A stretch of 64,000 nt of DNA from Rugosimonospora acidiphila. Lineage in GTDB: Bacteria; Actinomycetota; Actinomycetes; Mycobacteriales; Micromonosporaceae. A program made the translations under genes and the position numbers. This document shows positions 1 through 7,770 of this stretch, one piece after another. Position 1 is the stretch's first letter; each line of letters starts with the position of its first letter. The DNA lies in the NCBI RefSeq assembly GCF_039543385.1, contig NZ_BAABJQ010000002.1, positions 62,001-126,000 of the forward strand. Direction: 5' to 3'. The notes beneath the pieces were generated by a model. The model was not told the DNA's origin and ran no database searches. It saw only the letters and a program-made list of their open reading frames with translations.

Positions 1-1577
1 AGTCGGCTGATCGCGTTGCGGTCCTTGTCGCGCTCGCTCTCGGACAGTTCGTCCCAGCCGACCACGGACGGGTGCAGCCTGCGCTCGTCGTCGCGCTGCG
101 GGCCGTAGCGCCAACCGGCGGACGTTCGCTCGTCGAGCCACCGCTGATGCTCCACCGTGGCGAGCAGCTCGAGCTCGTCCGCGCTCAGCGAGTGCGGCGG
201 TCCGTCGCCGTCGCTCGGGGCGAGGGTGCAGCCGATCATCCGTAGTTTCGCGCCGATGTGCGCCGCCTGGTCGCGGCTGGCCGTCCGGTAATGCTCGGCC
301 AGCTCCTCCCAGGTGCACATGGTCGGCCTGACACCCATCGCCTCACCGGTCGCCAACTGCTCCGCGACGTAGTGCTCGTGGATCGCCCTCGCCAGATGCT
401 CCAACAGATCCTCCTGTATCACCGCCGGACGGCAGGCCAGTTCGTTGACGCCGATGAGCCAGAGTCGACCGTCGAGGTCGTCCAGCAGTTCGCCGCCCGG
501 GCCGTGGAACGCGGTGCCGTGCCGGCCCAGGCGGTTGAGTCGGATGACCACCGACCGGGTGCCGCCGCGCCAGAGGCTGGCCGCGGTCAGCCCGGTACGC
601 AGCGCCGCCTGCTCGTCCTCGTCGCAGAGGTACACCCGGTCCGGCGTCGGCACTTCCGCGTCCAGCGTGTCCGCGCAGCGCAGGTCGCAGCTTTCCCGGA
701 CCACCCGCCAATGTCCGGTGATCTCCCCGGCCGCCCGCGCCGCGTCGGGTCCGACCAGGCGGACGGCGAGCCGGTCCGGACCCGGGTGCAGGCGCCACAG
801 GAGGGCCAGTTCGATGAGGACCCGGCGGCCGAACCGGCCGAGCCCGACGATGACGACCGGGCCGGACACCATCGGTTGGCGGCGGACCAGTTCCCGCGCG
901 GCGAGTTCCTGAAGATTGAAGAAGTCGAGCCGCAACTGGGGCGACGCGGCGATGCCGAGCCGGCGCGCCCGCAGTGCGGTGGCCAGCGCCGGGTCGCTGA
1001 TGTGCGCGTATGCCTTCAGTGGCGTGCCGATGCGGGTACCGCCGATCCGGGTCAGTGTCACGGCGAGGTTCACCGCACTGTCGAGGTTGTCCTCGGCGCA
1101 CAGATATAGCACCTGCGCTCCACGGATACCAGCGTCCTCCAGCTCGTCAAGGGTGCCAGAGTCGACGCGGACCACGTCCCGGCCGGGCACGCCGAGCGTC
1201 GAGGCCAGTTCCAGTGCCTCCGGCGTCTGGCCGACGACGATCGCGTGTTGCTTGACCCGGCGGATACGCCACCGCCGCCACCGGTCGGCGAAAATGGTGT
1301 GGGCGGCCTCGATGAAGGCGTACAGGGTGACCGTGGGCGCCAGGAATCGGGCGGTCTCCAGCGGCCAGGGGATCCTGCCGCCGTCGCCCATGGGCGCGAA
1401 GTTCAGCACGAACAGCTGGAGGGTGTCGTACGTCATCGCCAGTACACCCCGGCCATATTGCTCGGCCCGCGCGCCGACCAGGTATTCGCTGTAGCCCCAG
1501 AGTCCGAAGGCCAGGGACAGCGCGCCGAGCAGCGCGACCACCGCTATGCGGGTGGCGGCGGAGGGCACGGGTCTCAT
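1..1577 (-). CDS. Membrane-anchored Rossmann (TrkA-N-like) protein with RyR domain, partial
   Basis: Partial gene: it starts at the ATG at 1577 and runs off the left window edge after about 525 codons. The N-terminus has a hydrophobic segment at residues 8-27 and a less hydrophobic one near 60-85, so the protein is probably membrane-anchored. Two Rossmann-like blocks follow, the second with the dinucleotide motif VGLGRFGRR (about residue 245), as in TrkA-N/RCK proteins that gate or regulate ion channels. The last readable part (LATVEHQRWLDERTSAGWRY, then DERRLHPSV and LSESERDKDRN) matches the RyR domain, named after the ryanodine receptor repeat. A GGAGAGGGG ribosome site precedes the start. 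It lies 35 bases downstream of the alcohol dehydrogenase gene in the same operon. From memory, prokaryotic RyR domains have been proposed to sense nucleotide-derived ligands; that role here is inference. The C-terminus is not visible. Confidence 0.85.
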   Translation of the reverse strand, partial: MRPVPSAATRIAVVALLGALSLAFGLWGYSEYLVGARAEQYGRGVLAMTYDTLQLFVLNFAPMGDGGRIPWPLETARFLAPTVTLYAFIEAAHTIFADRWRRWRIRRVKQHAIVVGQTPEALELASTLGVPGRDVVRVDSGTLDELEDAGIRGAQVLYLCAEDNLDSAVNLAVTLTRIGGTRIGTPLKAYAHISDPALATALRARRLGIAASPQLRLDFFNLQELAARELVRRQPMVSGPVVIVGLGRFGRRVLIELALLWRLHPGPDRLAVRLVGPDAARAAGEITGHWRVVRESCDLRCADTLDAEVPTPDRVYLCDEDEQAALRTGLTAASLWRGGTRSVVIRLNRLGRHGTAFHGPGGELLDDLDGRLWLIGVNELACRPAVIQEDLLEHLARAIHEHYVAEQLATGEAMGVRPTMCTWEELAEHYRTASRDQAAHIGAKLRMIGCTLAPSDGDGPPHSLSADELELLATVEHQRWLDERTSAGWRYGPQRDDERRLHPSVVGWDELSESERDKDRNAISR

Positions 1578-1612
1578 CCAGGCCCCTCTCCCGGTTGGCT
1601 GTGGCGGGCAGG

Positions 1613-2566
1613 CTATCCGGTGAGGACTACCTTCAGTCGGCTCGCGGTCGGATCCGCGTGTTCGCGGAAGACCCGTTCGGCGTCGCTCCACCGCGCGTGG
1701 CCGGTGATCAGCCGCCGGAACGTTGCCAGGTCCTCATGCACCGCGCGGGCCCCGACCGGAAGGTAGGTCTGCCACGGTGGTGAGATGCTGCCCACGACGC
1801 ACAGGTTGCGCCGCACGATGGTTTCCACGCCGACCGCGTGGGCGGTCTCCGCCGGATTGCCCAGGAGCAAAACCCGCCCGCCCGGGCGCACGGCACGCAG
1901 GCAGACCGGCAAGGTCTGGCCGTACGCGTCGTGGCCGACGGCCTCCACCACGATGTCGGCCCGCCCGTCCAGCTCGGCGTCCCAGGCCGGGTAGCCCTGC
2001 GCGTCCACCAGGCAGGCGCCCAGCGTCCGGCGGTACTCGTTCGGTTCGATCGCGGCGAGGTGCGCCACCCCGCGCCGCCGCAGCAGGATCGCGGCGATCA
2101 GCCCTATCCCGCCCAGCCCGACGATCGCCACACGCGCACCCGTGACGTCGCCGAGCCGATCCAGGCCGTGCAGCACGGCCGCCGTGGGCTGGCCGAGGGT
2201 GGCGTAGCGTAGGTCGTGCTCGCTCCAGTCGGTCAGCGGCGTGACCTGCTCGGCGCGGGCCAGGTACACCTGCGCAAGCCCGGCGTCGCGCTTCGGGATG
2301 GCAAGCACCGGCGTTCCCTCGGCGATGCCGGCGACGCGGCTGTGCTCCACGATGCCGACGCACTCGTGGATGGGTGCGCCCGGCACGAGCGGAGGACTGA
2401 ACCGGGCCCACTCGCCGGTGAACTTCGGCACGTCCGACCCGCATACCGTGGCGAAGCGCAGCCGCACCGATACCTCGCCGTCGGCGGGCACCGGCCAGGG
2501 CAGCTCGACCGGTTCCATTCGCCACGCCCGGGTCACGTGCAGCGCCGGCATCCGGGGGCTGGTCAT
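1613..2566 (-). CDS. Zinc-dependent alcohol dehydrogenase (MDR family)
   Basis: 317-residue medium-chain dehydrogenase. Visible features are the catalytic-zinc cysteine in VCGSDVP (C42), the IHE pair (H67/E68) in place of the classical GHE, and the nucleotide-binding motif GLGGIG (150-155). The four-cysteine structural zinc lobe is absent, and the protein is shorter than the usual 340-370 residues. It likely oxidises an alcohol or reduces a carbonyl with NAD(P). The start is the ATG at 2566, whose A is also the last base of the upstream Rieske stop (TGATG), so translation is coupled; a longer reading frame upstream only overlaps the Rieske gene. The sugar-alcohol/threonine dehydrogenase-like branch is plausible, but the substrate is unknown. 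It is gene six of the seven-gene TIR/RyR operon. Confidence 0.9.
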   Translation of the reverse strand: MTSPRMPALHVTRAWRMEPVELPWPVPADGEVSVRLRFATVCGSDVPKFTGEWARFSPPLVPGAPIHECVGIVEHSRVAGIAEGTPVLAIPKRDAGLAQVYLARAEQVTPLTDWSEHDLRYATLGQPTAAVLHGLDRLGDVTGARVAIVGLGGIGLIAAILLRRRGVAHLAAIEPNEYRRTLGACLVDAQGYPAWDAELDGRADIVVEAVGHDAYGQTLPVCLRAVRPGGRVLLLGNPAETAHAVGVETIVRRNLCVVGSISPPWQTYLPVGARAVHEDLATFRRLITGHARWSDAERVFREHADPTASRLKVVLTG

Positions 2567-2874
2567 CACCGGGTGTCGTCTTCGGTGGACAGTTCGTAGG
2601 TCTCCGGCGCGACCATGGTCAGCTTTTGGGTCCACAGTCGCGGCACCGAGGCGCACGGTCCGAGACCGCTGCTCAGCTCGAACGGCAGGTTGTGCCAGGC
2701 GCAGCGCACCCAGCCGTCGACCACGTAGCCGTTGGCGAGGTCGGCGCCGGCGTGTGGGCACCGCCGGGCGAACGCGAAGACACCCGCGGCCGTACGCGAG
2801 ACGCACGTGCGCCGGTCGACCGGGCGGATGCCGTCCACCGGCAGGTCGCCGAGGTCCCACCGCCGCGGGGTCAC
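2566..2874 (-). CDS. Small Rieske [2Fe-2S] protein
   Basis: 102-residue stand-alone Rieske domain. Both cluster-binding boxes are present: C39-P-H41 in RRCPHAGAD and C58-A-W-H61 in VRCAWHNLPF. The size fits a soluble ferredoxin component of an oxygenase rather than a full ring-hydroxylating enzyme. The start is the GTG at 2874, which overlaps the upstream oxygenase stop as GTGA. It is thus translationally coupled on both sides, to the Fe(II)/2-oxoglutarate oxygenase before it and the alcohol dehydrogenase after it. It probably passes electrons within this oxidative cassette. 2-oxoglutarate oxygenases do not normally need a Rieske donor, which makes the pairing odd. Confidence 0.9.
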   Translation of the reverse strand: MTPRRWDLGDLPVDGIRPVDRRTCVSRTAAGVFAFARRCPHAGADLANGYVVDGWVRCAWHNLPFELSSGLGPCASVPRLWTQKLTMVAPETYELSTEDDTR

Positions 2875-3839
2875 GGCCGGCCCGTCCGCTGCGACGCCGG
2901 AGCGTCCGCGGTGCGTGGCCGGACCGTCCGGATGGCCTGTCGCATGCCGCTGCGGGTCAGCCGCGAGCGCAGCGAGCTGATCCGGCGCATGGGCGTCTGT
3001 AGCAGCCGCAGGTCGTGGTACGGCACCCAGCCGGTGCCCTCGCGGCGATAGGCGGGCGGACCGACCGTGATCCGGGTGCTGACCACGAACCGGGTGCGGT
3101 CGGTGAGGTTGATTTCGGTGGAGTGCACGTGGTCGCCGTGGAACAGCAGCACGTCGCCCGGGTCCAGCGCGATGCAGCGCGGCAGACCGACGGGCTGCCC
3201 CGGATCGCAGGCCTCGTTCTCGCGGCGCAGCCCGTCGCGGTACTGCGAGGGAAAGAACAGCATGCCGTTGCCCGGCATCACCGTGCCCAGGGCCATCCAC
3301 AGGTTGATGGTGTTGGTGCCCTGGCTGAACCAGGAGTCCAGATGCGGCCCGTGCGGGGTCATGAAACCGGCCTCCCGTACCAGCATCGTCCGGTGCGGCG
3401 CGATGACGTCCTCCGGCATCATGATGCGGGCGTAGAAACGGCCGCAGACATACAGCGGTCGGGACTGCGGGCGAAGGCTGCGCAGCAGCCGGCCGGTCCA
3501 CACCAGTGAGCGGCCGGTCAGGGTGGCCGCCAGCCGCCGCCGCAGCTCGAGCGCCTGAGGGACGCTCAGGTGCTCGTGCAGCCGCTCCACGCCGTCTGCG
3601 GCCACGCCGGCCCGGGCCTGTGGCGAGGCCACCGACTCGACCAGTTCCAGGGTGTGGCCCAGCAGTTCGTCGTAGATGTCCAGCCGTTGCAGGGCCCCGG
3701 TCAGGTCGACCAGCGCTCCGGCCAGCACGTCGTCGAGGTCGACATCGACGCCCTCGGTGCCGGCCGGGACCGACCGGACCGCGGCCAGCGGGGCGGGTGG
3801 GAAGTTGGGCGGTGTGGGGTCCGAGTTTCGGTAGTCCAT
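2871..3839 (-). CDS. Phytanoyl-CoA dioxygenase-like Fe(II)/2-oxoglutarate oxygenase
   Basis: 322-residue protein of the PhyH-like oxygenase fold. The iron-binding facial triad is visible as H166-x-D168 (GPHLDSW) and H239 (GDHVHSTEIN). An arginine eleven residues later (NLTDRTRF) is suited to hold the 2-oxoglutarate carboxylate. Enzymes of this family hydroxylate small molecules or carrier-bound substrates. The ATG at 3839 was chosen over the GTG two codons upstream because GAGGGAG lies seven bases before it. It follows the ATP-grasp gene by 49 bases and overlaps the Rieske gene. The arginine-rich C-terminal tail (from about residue 285) is unusual. The substrate is unknown, perhaps the product of the neighbouring ligase. 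Confidence 0.88.
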   Translation of the reverse strand: MDYRNSDPTPPNFPPAPLAAVRSVPAGTEGVDVDLDDVLAGALVDLTGALQRLDIYDELLGHTLELVESVASPQARAGVAADGVERLHEHLSVPQALELRRRLAATLTGRSLVWTGRLLRSLRPQSRPLYVCGRFYARIMMPEDVIAPHRTMLVREAGFMTPHGPHLDSWFSQGTNTINLWMALGTVMPGNGMLFFPSQYRDGLRRENEACDPGQPVGLPRCIALDPGDVLLFHGDHVHSTEINLTDRTRFVVSTRITVGPPAYRREGTGWVPYHDLRLLQTPMRRISSLRSRLTRSGMRQAIRTVRPRTADAPASQRTGRP

Positions 3840-3888
3840 AGACACGCTCCCTCGTCGCTATCGAACGGGCCGCCCGTAGCCCGGCCGG

Positions 3889-4749
3889 TCAGGTCCGGTG
3901 CAGCAGCAGTTGGGTGAGGCGTTGGTACGACCGGGGGCAGTACCGCAGGAACAGGTCCGGTTCGACCAGCTCGAGCTCCATGAGTTTCGGGTCACCCGCC
4001 CGGTCGACGAGGAAGTCGACCCGGGCGTAGGCGGGCGCCGAGGGCGCCGCGGCCAGCACCGCAGCGCAGTACCGCGCGATCCAGTCCGTGGCGGCCACCG
4101 GCTCCGTGCGGCCTCCGAAGTGACCCTGCACCCGGAAGTCGCCGGCCGCCGGCGTTTTGCGCACGACGTGACTGAGTTCGCCGCCGAGGTAGACCGCGGA
4201 GAATTCCCCGAGCGTCTCGATGTCCGCCTCATATACCTGCGCCAGCACCGCCTCGGCGGGGGCCTGCCGCTGGATGGTCTGGTAGGCCAGCTCCGGCGAA
4301 TCGCACAGCCACGCCCGGCGACCGCCGGCGGAGATGGTCGGCTTCACCACGATGCGGCACTCGCCGAGCTCGTCTCGCAGCCTCTGCGCGGACAGTGCCG
4401 AGCCGGTCAGGCCCAGCACGGTACGCGGCAGCGCCACGCCGCGCTCCTGCAGCTCCAGCAGGTAGCGCTTGTCGGTGTTCCACGCGATCAGACTCGCGTC
4501 GTTGGACGTCCGGCCACCGACCTGCTCCGATCCCAGCCAGCCCAGGAAACCGTCGAGGTGCTCCGAGTAGTCCCACGGCGAATGCAGGTGCACCGAGGTG
4601 TACCCGTCCCAGGCGACCTCCGGGGCGTTCCAGACCGGTAGGTCGGCCTCGGCGCCGGCCCGGCGGAGCTGCTCGATCAACTCCACGGTGTCCTCCATGC
4701 CCTCGCCGAGCCGGGCGGCGGTGACCAACGCGACTCGCTGCTCTACCAC
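3889..4749 (-). CDS. ATP-grasp ligase (RimK/DcsG-like)
   Basis: 286-residue ATP-grasp enzyme. It opens with a Rossmann-like strand (RVALVTA), carries the lysine strand CRIVVKPTISAGGRRAW, and ends with the metal-binding signature LMELELVEPDLFLRY, all typical of ligases related to RimK, glutathione synthetase and the cycloserine enzyme DcsG. Such enzymes make an acyl phosphate and join it to an amine, thiol or other nucleophile, giving peptide-like bonds. The GTG start at 4749 overlaps the preceding TIR gene's stop as TAGTG, so the two proteins are likely made in fixed proportion. The longer upstream reading is only overlap with the TIR coding sequence. Coupling between a TIR switch protein and a ligase is unusual. 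The substrate is unknown. Confidence 0.9.
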   Translation of the reverse strand: MVEQRVALVTAARLGEGMEDTVELIEQLRRAGAEADLPVWNAPEVAWDGYTSVHLHSPWDYSEHLDGFLGWLGSEQVGGRTSNDASLIAWNTDKRYLLELQERGVALPRTVLGLTGSALSAQRLRDELGECRIVVKPTISAGGRRAWLCDSPELAYQTIQRQAPAEAVLAQVYEADIETLGEFSAVYLGGELSHVVRKTPAAGDFRVQGHFGGRTEPVAATDWIARYCAAVLAAAPSAPAYARVDFLVDRAGDPKLMELELVEPDLFLRYCPRSYQRLTQLLLHRT

Positions 4750-7724
4750 TACAGATCGCCTCCCTCGGGCCGGATGCCCGTGATCCCCCAGATCACGTGG
4801 TCCATCGGATCCGGCGAACTGCGCCGGAAGTCGACCCATTGCATGTTTCCCAGCAGGCTCGGCAGCTGGGTCTCGGTGGTGCCCTCCAGCAGTACCGGAA
4901 TCACCGGGCAGCCGCGGGCGAGGAACTGCTGCAGCACGTACCACATCTCCTGGCGCTGCCAGGGTCCGATGCCGCTCGGGCCGAGCACCACTATCGCGCT
5001 GGGAATCGAATCGACCTGCTCCTGCAGGGAACCGAGCCACTGCTGGCCCGGAACGAGCTCCCAGATGTCCAGCCACGGCCGGATGCCCCGGGCCCGCAGC
5101 CGACGCACGAGGTCGACCACGGCCTGCTCGTCCTGGTGGCTGTAGGAGACGAACACGTCGTACAGGTCGCGCTTCTCCTTCAGCTGCACCTCCGCCGAGC
5201 GCAACGAGACCACCCGTTCGGCCGCGGCCCGGTGCTCGATGTCGTCCGTCCGGGACACCACGGTGGACTGTGCCGCCCGGGTCATGAGTGCCGGTTCCGC
5301 CGGCTCACCCGGCAGTTCGATCCGGCCGTCGCACACGCCACAGGTCATCCAGGACAGTCCCCGCTCGCGTCGCCGTCGCACCTGATCGGGTGAGACCACC
5401 GTCGCGCAGGTGCCGCACACCACGGTGACCTCCCGGGTGACCGCGCCGCCGACCGCGAAGTGCAGCAGGTTGGCCAGGCACAGCTCATGGAAGACGGCCA
5501 GTTCCACCTCGGTCACCTCGCGACCGTGCCGCACGTCGACCCGGATGCGCCCGGCGCCGTCGTGATCGGTACGGATCCAGGACCGGTGCCCGTTGGGCCG
5601 GGTGAAACAGGCTGTCATCGTCCACAGTTCGTAGTCTGTGAAGATGCCGGAGGCGTGCAGGGCGACCACCAGGGCGCCGTGGGCGTAGTCGGCGAGCGCG
5701 GTGAGGCGGTAGACGATTCCCCTGGCCAGTCCCTGCCAGGCCGACTCGTCGGGCAGCCGGCGCACGGCGCTGGGGAAGCGCAGTGCGGCGCCGGAGCTCT
5801 CGCGGATCACCACGCCGGCCGCGAGGAACTCCTGCAGGGCCGCATGCAGCAGGTCCCGCTCCCGTTCCCGGTCGTCGACCCGATCCGTGACCGGCAGCGG
5901 GACGCGCTGGGCCAGCACGTCGTCCTCGTTGAGCGTCCCGTCTCCGGCCGGGCAGCGTTGCGCGGCGACGAGCAGCATCGACGCGTACGAGCGCAGCAGC
6001 GCCGGGTCGAGCAGCACGAGGTTGCCGAAGCTCAGCCGCCGCACCAGCCCCTCGACGTCCAAAAAGGACAGTAGCGAGCGGAACTGCTCCAGGGACGGCT
6101 CGGCGGCCCCGAGCCGGCTGCAGTGCCGCACGTACTGCGCGTGGAAGGTGTGAATCCGTTCGAGGATCGTGCCCTGCGAGACACTTTGCAGCACGAACAT
6201 CCGCAGTCGCTGGAAGCCGGCGTCGGAGGTGATCACTGGGACCCGGTCCCAGGCGATGTTGTCGAGGATCATGGTGCGCAGGGTGTCGATGTTGGTCCCG
6301 TCCTTGGCGCTGGTCTCCACCACGCCGAGCAGCCGCTCGATCTCCTGCCCCAGCGCCTGGCTGGGCAGCGGCTTCTGGACGCTGCCCCGGTCGACCCGGG
6401 CGACGACCACGATGCGGGCCGGCGCACCGTACGGCGTGGCCTGCGCCGTACGCAGCAGCGTCTCCCACTCGCGGATCTCCTCCCGCGGATCGGTGGTGTT
6501 GCGGTTGTCCAGCACCAGCAGGGCGATCGCCATGTCCTCCACATCGAGGCGCTGCATCAGCCGGTAGATCGGCTGGCCGGCGAAGTCCCAGAGGAACACC
6601 TCCCGGACCACTTCCCCACCGTCGTCGTCGACCACCACCCGGCTCAGCAGCGAGGCCCGGGTGCCGTGGGTGGACTCGGTGGGCTGGAACTGTTCACCGC
6701 GTAGCGCCGCGGCGAGCGCGGTCTTACCGACCCCGGTGTTGCCCAGCACGCCGATGCGGCAGTTCGCGTACCGCGGGGCACTGGTCTCGGCCGTGACCCG
6801 CCGGATCAGCGCGGGATCGTAGGACCAGGCGGTCAGGCGCCGGTCGCCGTCGCCGGTGGTGACCAGCCCGTCCTCGCTCGGGTGGAACCGCACGGTGCCG
6901 TACCAGTGGTGGTGGTCGGCGCTCTCGTCCACGACGTCGATCAGCTGGAACGTGTCGGTGCGGTAGAACCGGACGGCATGGCCGTCGTCCTTGACCGCGA
7001 GCAGTTGCTCATCATGCGACAGAGACAGGTCGTGCGGCGTTGCCTCGAACCCCTCGATCACGTGCAACAGGGCATGGTCGCGCCCGTCCCAGACCCGTAC
7101 CGTGCCGTCGCTGGAGGCGCTGAACAGGGTCGGACTGTGCCGGGCGGGCAGCACCCGCAGCACGAATCCGCGGTGCGCGGCGATGTCGGCGCGCAGGTCG
7201 GCGGTTGCCGGGTCCCAGATGCGCACGTGTCCGTCGCGGGCGGCGGTCACCAACTGCCCATCGGCGCCCCAGAACGCGTCCTCGATCCGCGCGTGGTGCG
7301 CCGGTACGGTCCGCAGCGCGGCGCCGTCGGCGGCCTGCCACAGGCGCACGGTGCCGTCGTAGCTGGCGGAGAACACCGTGGCACCGTCCGGACTCCAGCC
7401 GACCGCGTGCACATCGTCCGAGTGGCCCCGAAGGGTGATGGTCTCGGCCCGGCGGGCGAGATCGAAGACCCGGACCGTGTTGTCCCGCCCGCCCACCGCG
7501 AGGCTGGTTCCGTCCGGCGACCAGCACGAGATCCACAACGGCTTCGCCGATGCGGTGAACTCGTCACGCCTGCTCAGGCTCGGGTAGTTGAGGATGCTGA
7601 CCTTGCCGGTCTGGTCCGGCACCGCCAGCTGTGCGCCGCTCGGGGAGAAGGCCGCCCGGGTCAGCACCGCGGGTGCCGGTCCGAACGACGCCCTCGCGAC
7701 GAACGCGCTGCTCGCGTGGGTCAT
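4749..7724 (-). CDS. WD40-Roc GTPase-zinc ribbon-TIR signalling protein
   Basis: 991-residue multidomain protein. Residues 20-310 form WD40 repeats (e.g. TVRVFDLA, GTVRLWQ, HVRIWDP, GTVRVWD), a sensor-type propeller. A Roc-type GTPase follows, with P-loop GNTGVGKT at 328-335, DFAGQP at 380-385 and VVVARVD before a COR-like linker. Two CxxC pairs (C770/C773 and C795/C798) form a zinc ribbon. The C-terminal TIR domain (about 853-985) begins YDVFVSYSHQD and has W-x3-E in PWQRQEM (E926), where NADase TIRs such as SARM1 carry the catalytic glutamate, so it may cleave NAD+. The ATG at 7724 has GGGAG six bases upstream. It lies 46 bases after the dehydrogenase gene and overlaps the ATP-grasp gene. 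Role inferred: a GTP-switched sensor with a TIR effector. Confidence 0.93.
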   Translation of the reverse strand: MTHASSAFVARASFGPAPAVLTRAAFSPSGAQLAVPDQTGKVSILNYPSLSRRDEFTASAKPLWISCWSPDGTSLAVGGRDNTVRVFDLARRAETITLRGHSDDVHAVGWSPDGATVFSASYDGTVRLWQAADGAALRTVPAHHARIEDAFWGADGQLVTAARDGHVRIWDPATADLRADIAAHRGFVLRVLPARHSPTLFSASSDGTVRVWDGRDHALLHVIEGFEATPHDLSLSHDEQLLAVKDDGHAVRFYRTDTFQLIDVVDESADHHHWYGTVRFHPSEDGLVTTGDGDRRLTAWSYDPALIRRVTAETSAPRYANCRIGVLGNTGVGKTALAAALRGEQFQPTESTHGTRASLLSRVVVDDDGGEVVREVFLWDFAGQPIYRLMQRLDVEDMAIALLVLDNRNTTDPREEIREWETLLRTAQATPYGAPARIVVVARVDRGSVQKPLPSQALGQEIERLLGVVETSAKDGTNIDTLRTMILDNIAWDRVPVITSDAGFQRLRMFVLQSVSQGTILERIHTFHAQYVRHCSRLGAAEPSLEQFRSLLSFLDVEGLVRRLSFGNLVLLDPALLRSYASMLLVAAQRCPAGDGTLNEDDVLAQRVPLPVTDRVDDRERERDLLHAALQEFLAAGVVIRESSGAALRFPSAVRRLPDESAWQGLARGIVYRLTALADYAHGALVVALHASGIFTDYELWTMTACFTRPNGHRSWIRTDHDGAGRIRVDVRHGREVTEVELAVFHELCLANLLHFAVGGAVTREVTVVCGTCATVVSPDQVRRRRERGLSWMTCGVCDGRIELPGEPAEPALMTRAAQSTVVSRTDDIEHRAAAERVVSLRSAEVQLKEKRDLYDVFVSYSHQDEQAVVDLVRRLRARGIRPWLDIWELVPGQQWLGSLQEQVDSIPSAIVVLGPSGIGPWQRQEMWYVLQQFLARGCPVIPVLLEGTTETQLPSLLGNMQWVDFRRSSPDPMDHVIWGITGIRPEGGDL

Positions 7725-7770
7725 ACCCAGCTCCCTTCACATCCGGCCGCCGGCCGGACGCAGGAGACGG

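Noticed and set aside
343..1101. Arginine-rich 252-codon minus-strand frame
   Set aside because: Out-of-frame shadow of the Rossmann-RyR gene, which is open in the right frame across the whole left edge.
4749..7724. NLR/STAND ATPase assignment for the central domain of the TIR protein
   Set aside because: The GNTGVGKT P-loop followed by DFAGQP fits a small Roc-type GTPase, not an NB-ARC or NACHT ATPase.
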